Shown one piece after another: positions 55,950-64,000 of a stretch of DNA of 64,000 nt. Numbering within the stretch: position 1 is the stretch's first letter; the number at the start of each line of letters is the position of its first letter. This DNA is from WTKG01 sp963735005 (GTDB taxonomy: Bacteria; Actinomycetota; Actinomycetes; Actinomycetales; Demequinaceae). The position numbers were made by a program, and so were the translations under genes. The notes beneath the pieces are model-generated. The model was not told the DNA's origin. It saw only the letters and a list, made by a program, of their open reading frames with translations, and made no database searches. The stretch is from NCBI GenBank assembly GCA_963735005.1, contig CAVTJA010000013.1, positions 18,132 to 82,131 on the forward strand. Direction: 5' to 3'.

Positions 55950-56339
55950 CTACGCCCCCGCGTACTCCCCCGGATTCACCGCAAAGTGCGCCTCAAAAGC
56001 CTCAACGATCGTCGCGTCCGTCGGCACCGCGGCGGCGTAGCGCTCGTCCGCGCCAACCTCTAGCACGCCAAGCTTGTCGTAGTCGTCCGCGACCACCCCC
56101 GCGAGCCCGCCCGCGAGCCAGAGCACGGCGGCCGCAGCGTCGTCCATCCCCAAGTATTCGTAGCCCTTCACGGCGGCCTCGACCTCCTCCGCCGAGCACA
56201 TCTCGAGGGCCTGCAGCAGCCCACCGTTCATGGCGAGGCTGTGCACCCGCAGCACGTCCGCGAGCGCCACGTCGCCAGGGCCGAGCTCCGCGCCGCCAGC
56301 CTTCATCGCCGCCCGGTTCCACACGTCGTTCGAGGTCAT
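55950..56339 (-). CDS. Hypothetical DUF4375/DMP19-like protein
   Basis: 129 residues from ATG at 56339. NGGLLQALEM and YEYLGMDDAAAAVLWLAGG resemble the DMP19/DUF4375 core, although the usual WxxxL start is not clear. No ribosome binding site of strength. It is next to the first copy of the duplicated gene. Function unknown; DUF4375 proteins are common as immunity-like or orphan genes. Confidence 0.5.
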   Translation of the reverse strand: MTSNDVWNRAAMKAGGAELGPGDVALADVLRVHSLAMNGGLLQALEMCSAEEVEAAVKGYEYLGMDDAAAAVLWLAGGLAGVVADDYDKLGVLEVGADERYAAAVPTDATIVEAFEAHFAVNPGEYAGA

Positions 56340-56412
56340 GTTTCGATCATGGCCCCGGCGCGCGGGGCGCGCAACACCACGGGACGATGCGGCGGCGGCC
56401 CGAGTCTCCGAT

Positions 56413-56903
56413 TCATGCCCCGCACTCCTCAACGGCCCGCCGCGTCACGTCAACGTGCAGTTGCGCGTGCCCGGCGTACTCGCGCGCCTCATCCAAGCTC
56501 TCAGCACCAAGCGCCAACCCAGCCCACCCCACCACCCGCTGCGGGTGACTCGCCAACCTGGGCATCGTGTTGTTCGTGCGCGTCCACTCGTCGTACACGG
56601 CGGCGGCCTCGTCCCAGCGCTCGATCGGCTCGTCCCACGACCCGCCAAGCACGTCGGCCTCGACGCACGCATTCACCGGCCCCGCCTGCGCCAGCCCACG
56701 CTCCCCGCCCAGCCCCGGCAGCAACCCCACGTCCGACGCACCCGCCACCGTCCCATCACCGTCCGCGTCCCCATACAAAGGACCAGCCGGGCCGACGACG
56801 AGGTTGCGCACCGCTTCAGCCGCCGCCTTCGCCTCGGGCAGGGTCGCGGCGTCGCGCCACTCGCGAAAGGCTCGACGAACTCATGCGCCGTGAAGTTCAG
56901 CAT
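56413..56903 (-). pseudogene. Duplicated hypothetical gene, copy 1, N-terminal frameshift
   Basis: The open part, 56413-56811, encodes 132 residues: NLVVGPAGPLYGDADGDGTVAGASDVGLLPG, then CVEADVLGGSWDEP, TNNTMPRL, GHAQLHVDV. Upstream a start ATG at 56903 (MLNFTAHEFVEPF) is out of frame by one base; adding one C near 56870 joins it to REWRDAATLPEAKA. It is 123 of 132 residues identical to copy 2 at 60468. A D-x-D-G-D-G loop suggests calcium binding. No signal peptide. Family not recognised. Confidence 0.6.
56423..56864. repeat. About 440-bp direct repeat, copy 1
   Basis: Sequence 56423-56864 matches 60478-60919 at a fixed offset of 4055 bases with scattered substitutions and no indels seen by eye. 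Both copies lie on the minus strand as the coding part of the duplicated gene. They flank 3.6 kb of membrane-protein genes. Confidence 0.85.
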
Positions 56904-57952
56904 GGAGGCGGCGGGTTCTGATCGCTCCCGACACGAAGAAGCGTCAATTCAGACCCGGCACCGCATAAGACCCGTGACTCAATCTGGGCAGATGGGACTT
57001 CCACAACGGACTTCTCATTGTCGAGGATCAAAATCCAAGACGCCGACTCGGAAACGATGGCTCCAACTATCGTTCGCCCGTCAGCGAGTTCAAACTGCTC
57101 CACAGGCAGCGCGAACCCGGGCCACGCGAGAATTACGACCGCGATTGGGGTCAACAAGTGCACCCACGCAGTGTCCCGAGCCATTCCCCGTACGACGTTC
57201 CGTCGCGCAAGTGCCGTCGTGGAACGGTAGACGTGAGACCCCGGTCCATGCGCCGCCAACGTCAGGCCGACGATTACGTGCACCGCTAGAAACGTCGCGA
57301 CAAGGACATACGGGGGCTCGGAAGAATGTCCGACGACGAGGGCCCAACCAGTTGCCGTCGCCACCACGACGATTGCGCCTCCGTAAGCGGCGAGCGCTGT
57401 GCTTGAATTGCCCCGCAATCGACTTCGCAATCCAGATCGGCCAAAAAAGCGAAAGGCGCGTCCATATCGTCGCGACCGCCGGTAGCCTCCCACGCACGTC
57501 AATAAGACAGCCAAACCACCGACCAGTATCCAAGCGACCGGTGTCGTTGCCATGAACACGGTCGCGACTACCTCGAGCACGACTCTTAGCGTCCGGGACT
57601 CCTGGACCGAAGCAGCAAAGCGCAAGCGCCACTCGTCATCCCCGGCGAGAACAATTGCGCCAGCGATGAGCGCAATGCGAAGTAACTGCAGGCCAACGAC
57701 ACCGAGAATCTGCACCGGACTGGCATTGCCTAGCAACAACTTGAAGACCTGATCGTCACCGCCGGCTTGAATCAGCAAGATAAGCACCGCGACCACCGAC
57801 CCCAGACCGAGGTAGACAGCAAGGAACTTTGCGACTTCGGCGCCCGACGGGAGCCGTAGCGCCCACGAGAACGGCTGAGTATTGAGATCTCCCGCTATCC
57901 GCGTTCGCTCGTTCAGCCCGTGCCGGTCTCGCCATAAAGTTCGCAGGTTCAT
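56897..57952 (-). CDS. Hypothetical membrane protein of the low-GC island
   Basis: 351 residues with about six membrane segments (VAKFLAVYLGLGSVVAVLILLIQAGG, ILGVVGLQLLRIALIAGAIVLAG, FMATTPVAWILVGGLAVLLTCV and two pairs later). The C-terminal soluble end carries ELADGRTIVGAIVSESASWILILDNEKS, a short beta unit found at the tail of several actinobacterial membrane proteins. TAGCGT lies 7 bases before the ATG, a leaderless start. GC is visibly lower than in the flanking genes. Its 3-prime end overlaps the out-of-frame start of the duplicated gene by a few bases. Confidence 0.65.
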   Translation of the reverse strand: MNLRTLWRDRHGLNERTRIAGDLNTQPFSWALRLPSGAEVAKFLAVYLGLGSVVAVLILLIQAGGDDQVFKLLLGNASPVQILGVVGLQLLRIALIAGAIVLAGDDEWRLRFAASVQESRTLRVVLEVVATVFMATTPVAWILVGGLAVLLTCVGGYRRSRRYGRAFRFFGRSGLRSRLRGNSSTALAAYGGAIVVVATATGWALVVGHSSEPPYVLVATFLAVHVIVGLTLAAHGPGSHVYRSTTALARRNVVRGMARDTAWVHLLTPIAVVILAWPGFALPVEQFELADGRTIVGAIVSESASWILILDNEKSVVEVPSAQIESRVLCGAGSELTLLRVGSDQNPPPPC

Positions 57953-58182
57953 GCTTTACACGCTAGCCGCGCCATCCGACAGTGGTTCGAGCGGGCCGGG
58001 AACAGAGATAGCCGGGGCTTCACGCGACCGCCTCAGGCCAACACGGCATCTGGGAGTTGTGGCGGCGCGTCGCCTAATGCGCGTGGCTGAGAGTCTCCCA
58101 CCGAGCAGCCGATCACATCGTGCGGAACTGCTGATCGCTACGGTCAAGGGACGACACCCGGGCTGGGTCGCGCACGCACGCG
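57953..58182. other. Intergenic region, no gene found
   Basis: 230 bases between two minus-strand membrane genes. It holds the TAGCGT leaderless promoter of the 57952 gene; nothing else convincing was seen. Confidence 0.5.
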
Positions 58183-59652
58183 TCACCCCCGCTCGGGGTT
58201 CGGCGAAGCTCTTGCCTTCTTGCGTCGCCTCAGTTTCTTGAGCTTGCGGCGACTCCTAGCGGAAGCGGGCGAAAACCATCCGAGGAAGTACTCGCCGGTC
58301 GCTAGCACGAATGACAGCCAGAACCCCGCGTACAGCACGAGAGCGCCGATCCAAACTGCGGACCATCCGCGGAACGCGCCCCCTTCGTCGTACATGTACA
58401 ACTGCCACGCGGACCACATCGTGTAGCCCGTCAGGAGGAAGCCCGTGATGTACCAACCCGCGAATGGCATGCTGGCCACCGCCCCTCGCGCCGCGTTTAC
58501 AATTCTGCCTTCGCCCGGCTCCAGCTGCTTGCGGACGTTGAACACATTCATCACCGAGTCGGACGTCGCCGTCCCAATCAGAGGGCGCGACTGTTTCTGG
58601 AGTCCTGCTCGCGCCGCGAGTACTTTCTCAATTCGCTCAGCGGAGTCGGCGCGGCGCATGACGGCCGCGGTGAGGATCATTTGATAGGACTGCATCAGGA
58701 GAATCGGGAGCACGAGCAAGCAGTACAGCCACATGGGCACGATCACTTCGCTCCTGTAGGAAGTCGCGAGAATTGTCACGTAGGCAGCGGTAGTCCCCAC
58801 GAGCGTGATGCTCAACGTGCTCGAGCCAAGGTTGCCCTGGATGTCGGACCAATGCAGTTGCGCGAGCGCCGCCACTTGGGATTCGGGAGTGGACTTTGCC
58901 GCTGCGCCTGCCGCGTGAAACCGTGGGGCGTTGTCCGCCTCGGGAAGCGCTGCTCTCGTGTTTCGGCCAACCGTTTTGGCCCAGTTCACGACACCTGGAA
59001 AGAAGTAATAGAAGCCCGCGAGCGCGAAGAGAGCCCACAGCACCACGTACCCCGTAAGGCCAAGAGCGAATAGTGACCGTACCCATCCAGGCCACCCGCT
59101 GGCCCCGAAGTCGCTGTCAAGAGTGCTGTGGACGTCGGTCGCGAGGTATCCGGTGAGGGCAATTCCGATTACGTACCACCCCACGTATGGAAGGGCGGCG
59201 ACAATGAACTTCGGTAGCCAACGCGCAGGGCGGACCTTGGGGTCAGTCAGGGTCCGGATGTCCATTACCTGGTCTGACTGGGCGGTCCCGATCTTGTCAC
59301 GAACACTATCGTCCAATCCAGACTCGCGAAATAATTCATTCTCAAGCGCCTTCGCGGAGTCCGAGCGCCGAATGATCGAGGCCGCGAGCGTCATCTGATA
59401 ACTCAAAATCAGGAGCAATGGCAACGCGACTAAGGCGAGAATCTCCGCAGGAAGCACCAAAGTGCGATTGAAGATCACGGCGAGGAGCGCGATGTACGTC
59501 GCGACGGCGGCAATGAGGTTTCCGGCCATTCCCGCGCCCGAGACGTTGTAATCAATGTCCGACTGATGAAGCCGCGCCAGTGCGTCTACGCGCGCATCTG
59601 CACTCGTCGTGAGCGCCCCTGTCTTGAGTCTACGTACCTTGTCTTTCGCCAC
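58183..59652 (-). CDS. Hypothetical membrane protein with two tandem copies of one unit
   Basis: 489 residues, about 8 to 10 membrane helices. Residues about 20-220 and 255-462 are two copies of the same unit, offset by about 238: LHQSDI/LHWSDI (28, 266), SYQM (84, 322), RRSDSA/RRADSA (95, 333), IGTAQSDQVM/IGTATSDSVM (121, 359), GWYVIGIALTGY/GWYITGFLLTGY (158, 399). A basic tail rich in Arg-Arg-Lys follows. GTG start; no strong Shine-Dalgarno sequence. No family recognised. A duplicated two-pass core with conserved polar motifs suggests a transporter or channel-like or signalling role (inference). Confidence 0.7.
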   Translation of the reverse strand: MAKDKVRRLKTGALTTSADARVDALARLHQSDIDYNVSGAGMAGNLIAAVATYIALLAVIFNRTLVLPAEILALVALPLLLILSYQMTLAASIIRRSDSAKALENELFRESGLDDSVRDKIGTAQSDQVMDIRTLTDPKVRPARWLPKFIVAALPYVGWYVIGIALTGYLATDVHSTLDSDFGASGWPGWVRSLFALGLTGYVVLWALFALAGFYYFFPGVVNWAKTVGRNTRAALPEADNAPRFHAAGAAAKSTPESQVAALAQLHWSDIQGNLGSSTLSITLVGTTAAYVTILATSYRSEVIVPMWLYCLLVLPILLMQSYQMILTAAVMRRADSAERIEKVLAARAGLQKQSRPLIGTATSDSVMNVFNVRKQLEPGEGRIVNAARGAVASMPFAGWYITGFLLTGYTMWSAWQLYMYDEGGAFRGWSAVWIGALVLYAGFWLSFVLATGEYFLGWFSPASARSRRKLKKLRRRKKARASPNPERG

Positions 59653-59713
59653 GTCGCTGCCCCATCACTCGGACCACGGATCGCGAGCCCAGCGCCGTCG
59701 ACCCTTCCGGAGC

Positions 59714-60370
59714 CTATCGCGGAGAGATCTGCCGCGCGCGGGCAGCGGAAAGCGCCTCTTCAACGGCTGCAAACACGCCGAGCGAGACAACCCCGAAAAT
59801 CACCACTAGTGGCATGCCCATGAGAGCCGGGTCGAGGAATTGGTAAGGGATTACGATCTCAACAAACAGTCGAACAACAACAAGAATGATGAGGTAGGCG
59901 ACCGGAAGTGAACAAGCCGCGACAATGCCCGCGGCCCTGCTTCGCGGGCGGAATTCCGAGCGGAGCAGCACTGGGATGGCACATGCCGGCGCGAAAACGT
60001 GAATAATCGCGGCCGCGACGAATCCTGCTGGATCGCTCGTTGGCGTGAGCCCATTTACCGGAACGAGCACGAGTAGGTAGACCAACGCGGACACGACAGT
60101 CCCCGTTGTCGCGGCGTCTCGTAGCACGAGCGTGGCGCGGAGCACCCTCGGTCGGCGCCACGGAACCCTTGCGAGGCCCGTCAAGATAGCCAGGAACAGA
60201 ACTACGTCCTCGGAGAAGTACGCGAGGGTGGGCGTTGTATCCGATGTCTGCATGAGATGGGCCGAGAAGCCGACGACGCCCGCGGCGATTACGCCCCACT
60301 GCATGATGGAATCAATGCGCGCAGAAGCAGCTGCACGTGAACCAACCGCATCCGGTTGAGACGACTGCAT
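59714..60370 (-). CDS. Pr6Pr-like membrane protein
   Basis: 218 residues, about six membrane helices. LAYFSEDVVLFLAILTGLARVPW, TGTVVSALVYLLVLVPVNG and AAAIIHVFAPACAIPVLL follow the Pr6Pr (FAR-17a/AIG1-like) pattern of a hydrophobic His in the fourth helix. The start at 60370 (ATG) or 60376 (GTG) cannot be decided; AGGGG precedes both. Nothing in the island explains its role. Confidence 0.6.
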   Translation of the reverse strand: MQSSQPDAVGSRAAASARIDSIMQWGVIAAGVVGFSAHLMQTSDTTPTLAYFSEDVVLFLAILTGLARVPWRRPRVLRATLVLRDAATTGTVVSALVYLLVLVPVNGLTPTSDPAGFVAAAIIHVFAPACAIPVLLRSEFRPRSRAAGIVAACSLPVAYLIILVVVRLFVEIVIPYQFLDPALMGMPLVVIFGVVSLGVFAAVEEALSAARARQISPR

Positions 60371-60467
60371 TTTCACCCCTAAGCTCGCGGGCTCGCGCCT
60401 TGCGACGAGTCGACTCCAAGTTTATGTGGAGCATCGGGGCCCGCGGCGTGCCACATCCGCCACCGTC

Positions 60468-60992
60468 TCAACCCCCACACCCCTCAACAGCCCAACGCGT
60501 CACATCCACGTGCAGCTGCGCGTGCCCGGCGTACTCGCGCGCCTCATCCACACTCTCGGCGCCGAGCGCCAGCCCAGCCCAACCCACCACCCGCTGCGGG
60601 TGGCTCGCGAGCCTGGGCATCGTGTTGTTCGTGCGCGTCCACTCGTCGTACACGGCGGCGGCCTCGTCCCAGCGCTCGATCGGCTCGTCCCACGACCCGC
60701 CAAGCACGTCGGCCTCGACGCACGCATTCACCGGCGCCGCCTGCGCGAGCCCACGCTCCCCGCGCACCCCCGGCAGCAACCCCACGTCCGACGCACCACC
60801 AACCGTCCCGTCACCGTCCGCGTCCCCATACAAATACCCAGCCGGGCCGACGACGAGGTTGCGCACCGCTTCCGCCGCCGCCTTCGCCTCGGGCAGGGTC
60901 GGGGCGTCGCGCCATTCGCTGACGGCGGCGTCGAGCGCGTCGATCCGCGCGAGTGTGCCGCTGATGCCCGAAATCGTCGGGCAACTGGCACT
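60468..60992 (-). CDS. Duplicated hypothetical gene, copy 2
   Basis: The frame is open from a TAG at 60993-60995 down to the TGA at 60468-60470. The protein includes ISGTLARIDALDAAVSEWRDAPTLPEAKA before the shared NLVVGPAGYLYGDADGDG core and 132 residues of the common part (9 differences to copy 1). The start codon is unresolved: no ATG/GTG/TTG lies in frame before the GTG at 60866, which would delete the N-terminal helix; an upstream ATT is possible. The Asp-rich DADGDG loop may bind calcium. Confidence 0.55.
   Translation of the reverse strand, partial: SASCPTISGISGTLARIDALDAAVSEWRDAPTLPEAKAAAEAVRNLVVGPAGYLYGDADGDGTVGGASDVGLLPGVRGERGLAQAAPVNACVEADVLGGSWDEPIERWDEAAAVYDEWTRTNNTMPRLASHPQRVVGWAGLALGAESVDEAREYAGHAQLHVDVTRWAVEGCGG
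60478..60919. repeat. About 440-bp direct repeat, copy 2
   Basis: Counterpart of 56423-56864 at an offset of 4055 bases. The shared sequence ends at about 60919 (CGCCATTCGC here, CGCCACTCGC in copy 1), beyond which the two flanks differ completely. Confidence 0.85.
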
Positions 60993-61034
60993 CTAGCCCG
61001 CGCCTGGGTCGCAACGCGCACCTAGAATCGGGCC

Positions 61035-64000
61035 ATGGGCAATTGGGCATGGCGGAGAAGTAGCGGAGAGAAGGACTCTCGGGTAACTGCGCCCAAACTC
61101 GACCCCCTCTCTGCGGAATATGACGGCACACTCCACGGCGGGTACTTCGACGCGATCGAAGCCGCGCTCGAAAACTCGAACACGAGAAATATCGCGCTCA
61201 GCGGGCCTTACGGGAGTGGCAAGAGCAGCATTCTGAAACAAGTAGCAAAACGCTATGGTGACCAAGTAGTGGAGATTTCGCTGTCATCCCTTGGCGGGTT
61301 GGTCGCAGATCAGGACACTAACCAACTGCAGAAGGAAATTGTGAAGCAGCTCCTCTACCGGGAGCCGCCCCACAACATGAAGGAGTCGCGTTACCCACGC
61401 GCAGCGACACCGCGGACCTGGGTGGACCTCAGCAAAGCTGCAGTCGCTGGCGGTGTCGCACTGGCGGCCGCACTCGCCTTGCGCATTCCGCAACGCTGGG
61501 AGCCCTGGAAGGTAATGCCCCGCTACCCGCCGTGGGCGCCTATGTGGCGTGGTGGATACTGCTGTCGGCCGCAGCACTCGCTGTCGTTTGGGCCGCGCAC
61601 AGTCGACCCGCCCTGCGCGAGTTGTCTGCAGGCCCCGCGAAGATATCCCTGTCGGAGCCATCAAGAACCTACTTCGACGACTACCTCGACGAGATTGTCT
61701 ACTTCTTCCAACGCAGCAACGCGGACATCGTAATCCTCGAGGACATCGACCGATTCGGGAACGCTGAAGTCTTCGACAATCTGCGTGCGCTGAACACTCT
61801 CTTGAACAACGCGAAGCAACTTAGGCGCCGCCCAATCAGGTTTGTCTACGCATTCCGCGACAGTGTGTTCGCAGGGCCTAGCCGCGCTCGCCTTGAACCA
61901 TCTGCTCGCACCAAGTTCTTCGACGTAATCGTCCCCGTCGTGCCCTTCATGACCCACATCAATGCTCGCGACTTGGTATCCAAAGTCATGTCCACAGACA
62001 CGACCACAATCACCCGAGAACTTGTAGAGGTCGTAGCACCGAGGTTGACGGACATGAGATTGCTGAAAAACATCCGCAACGAGTTCCTCATATACCGTGA
62101 TCAGCTTGTCGACGTGGAGGCAAGTGTCCCCGGGCTCTCTGACGATGCCTTATTTGCGCTAATCGTCTACAAGAACCTCGAGATTTCCGACTTCGAGAAG
62201 CTCCAGACGCAGGGGAGCGACTTAGACGGGTTGTACCGCGCGTGGCGCAGCCTCGTTGACGAGAACCTCGCCCGACTTAACGCGGCACGACGTTCACTGG
62301 CGTCGCAGGTATCTGGGGGCGCCGGGGCGGAAGCTCGGGCGCGTGAAGCGGGAGAAAAGGTTACAGGCTTCCTACAAGAGCTCGCCGCCGCAACCAACCG
62401 GCCCACAAATTTGAGAATCGAAGTCGGCGGGGCAAACGTTGACGTCGCGCGCCTCGTTGAGTTGGAGTTCTGGCAAGGAGTTGCCGAGTCGCAGGCGTCA
62501 ATCTCTGTCGTGATTGGCAATGCTCGTTTCGAGTTCGAGACATCCAAGCTCGAGCGCTACGCCGGAGCCCAACTCTCGCCCGCTAAGTGGATCCGCACGA
62601 GCGACGAGGAAGCACGAAAGCAACTCCACCGCATTGACGCGGACATCTACTTCCTGCAACACCATGACTGGCACCAACTATTGTCGCGCAGCGACTTCAA
62701 AGCCCCGCAGCTCGATGGCCCTGAACAGTCATTCGCGCAACTCCTGGGGAAACTTGTGGAGTTGCGGGTCGGGCGCGACCTCATCCGGTCCGGACATCTC
62801 AACCGATACTTTGCACAGTTTGTGTCCCATTTCTACGGAGAGCATCTACGCCCGAGCGCCAACGAATTCCTGATGCGGCATGTGGACCCCGGCGAACCTG
62901 ACTACAGGTACAAGCTCAACGCCGATGATGTCGCGTCGCTACTTGACGAACGTGGCGACTCAATACTTCGCGATCCTTCGGCGTACAACGTGTCGATACT
63001 TGACTTTGTTCTGGCGAGCGGAGATCGCGAGCTCGTGGTCGTGGCCGTCAACCAGCTGACGGGAGCTCGCAGACCGCGAACGTGAGTTCATATCTACGTA
63101 CGTGGCAGAGGGAGACCAGCGAACTGAACTCATTCGCCTCCTCGCCGCCGAGTGGGACGGCATTCTCGACTTCGTCGCTGGCCAGAGTCAGCTCGACGTT
63201 GACGCCCGCGCCGAACTAATCAACGCAGCGCTGAGCGGTACGGCTGAGGGCCAACAGTACGACCTAGAAGCCGAAGCCAGAACGCTGCTCGCACAAGTCG
63301 TCGAGACATCGGGCGCGTTCACCGACCCCGCAGCCCTCGGTTCGGCGAAGGTGAAGGTTTCGATAGTTGCGCGCGCAGGGCTGGTGTTCGCTGACCTGGG
63401 ACAACTCTCGCCCGCAGTTAGAAATGCGGCGATCGAGGCTGGGGCGTACGAGACCACTTTGGCGAATATGCGCGCCATCACTGGGAGTGACGATATCTCC
63501 CTCGACGCGCTCGCGCACGTGAGCAGCGCGGCTTTCGAAGTCAATTGAGCGCCTGGGCGACACATCAGACTCAGCAACCGGGCGAGCACCTCGTCCGGAC
63601 CCCAGACATGCTGTTGCGAGCGCTCAACGAAGTAGGCGAAATCGGGCGGACAACATCACAGAACTTGTGGCGGTCGGATCCCAACTGCGTTGTGCCGAAC
63701 CTTGCTGAAGTCCCGCGCACAGCGTGGCGAGCGTTGTGCGATCTCAAGCGCTTCCCCGCAACGCTTGGGAACGTCGCGAACTATGTCGACCACGCCGGTC
63801 GCGTCGACGACTCCCTCGCGGAGCTGATCGACGGAAGCCAAGTCGATCTCGACGAACAAGGAGGACTCGCAGGAACGACGCCTCGAGATCGCGAAGGCGA
63901 TCTTGGCCGCGCACCTCTATTGAGAGCACGCTTCAGCGGGTCGGATTCGCCAAGAGCCTTGGGCTCGACGGCCCTCTGGAGCCACAAGATATTGAACCCG
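61035..64000 (+). pseudogene. YobI-like P-loop NTPase, multiple frameshifts, runs off the window
   Basis: Read across shifts the gene encodes a large protein of the YobI-like membrane P-loop NTPase family. Walker A GPYGSGKS is at residues 57-64 within NIALSGPYGSGKSSIL. A hydrophobic pair follows (about residues 138-190), then Walker B DIVILEDIDRFGNAEVF, LRALNTLLNN, RFVYAFRDSVF and RTKFFDVIVPVVPF, all family blocks. Shifts: near 61500-61515 (-1 or +2), at GGG 63061-63063 (+1, restoring ELADREREFISTYVAEG), near 63545-63580, at GG 63860-63861 and at 63920 (+1 each). TAGAAT lies six bases before the ATG, a leaderless start. YobI-type NTPases are found in prophage and conflict gene neighbourhoods. 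It may be decaying or badly read. Confidence 0.75.

Noticed and set aside
56423..60919. Insertion sequence or composite transposon bounded by the 440-bp repeats
   Set aside because: The repeats are coding, direct, carry no terminal inverted repeats, and no transposase lies between them.

Overview
The window is high-GC DNA from an actinobacterium, most likely a member of Micrococcales (a Cellulomonadaceae or Demequinaceae-type genome is my guess; I cannot fix the genus). The reasons are the tig-clpP1-clpP2-clpX block with two ClpP paralogues, two Eis-type N-acetyltransferases, DUF4190 and DUF6318-like proteins, frequent GTG and TTG starts, and many genes with a TANNNT box only 6-7 nt before the start codon, which is the signature of leaderless transcription.

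Layout. 1-17.5 kb: the tail of a Ser/Pro/Ala/Glu-rich protein, valS, a frameshifted membrane-protein gene, a secreted beta-helix protein, an MFS transporter, a modular GH10 xylanase behind a LacI-type operator and promoter, then the protein quality-control block (clpX, clpP2, clpP1, tig on the minus strand) interrupted by two DUF4190 genes, a CDF-like transporter and a secreted protein. 17.5-21.7 kb: palindromic repeats, tRNA-Pro(TGG), tRNA-Gly(TCC) and a four-gene ABC exporter operon ending in a strong hairpin. 21.7-24.8 kb: DUF1761 and SRPBCC genes, then the cysteine operon: a 39-codon ORF with 8 Cys codons, hairpins, cysK and cysE. 24.8-34.8 kb: housekeeping and hypothetical genes, including rpiB between two Eis-like genes, an M13 peptidase and a LacI-like protein without a DNA-binding domain. 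34.9-37.6 kb: an ABC multidrug exporter with its autoregulated MarR repressor. 37.7-53 kb: a second beta-helix protein, trmL, lipoproteins, an SPFH/zinc-ribbon operon, MFS, SGNH hydrolase, DUF2254, an SDR next to an ERG4/ERG24-type reductase, and a third beta-helix protein.

53-64 kb looks different. Several genes in a row (sigJ-like, DUF1059, DUF222-HNH, a small duplicated gene, a YobI-like P-loop NTPase) carry single-base frameshifts. From about 56.9 kb GC drops visibly, and a near-identical direct repeat of about 440 bp flanks three genes for unknown membrane proteins, one built from two copies of the same unit. This end reads as an acquired, decaying island, or as a stretch of poorer sequence; raw reads would decide.

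The most interesting items are the poly-cysteine leader ORF in front of cysK-cysE, the repeat-flanked membrane-protein island beside a YobI-like NTPase, the window-wide leaderless start signature, the xylanase promoter-operator, and the SPFH/zinc-ribbon operon.
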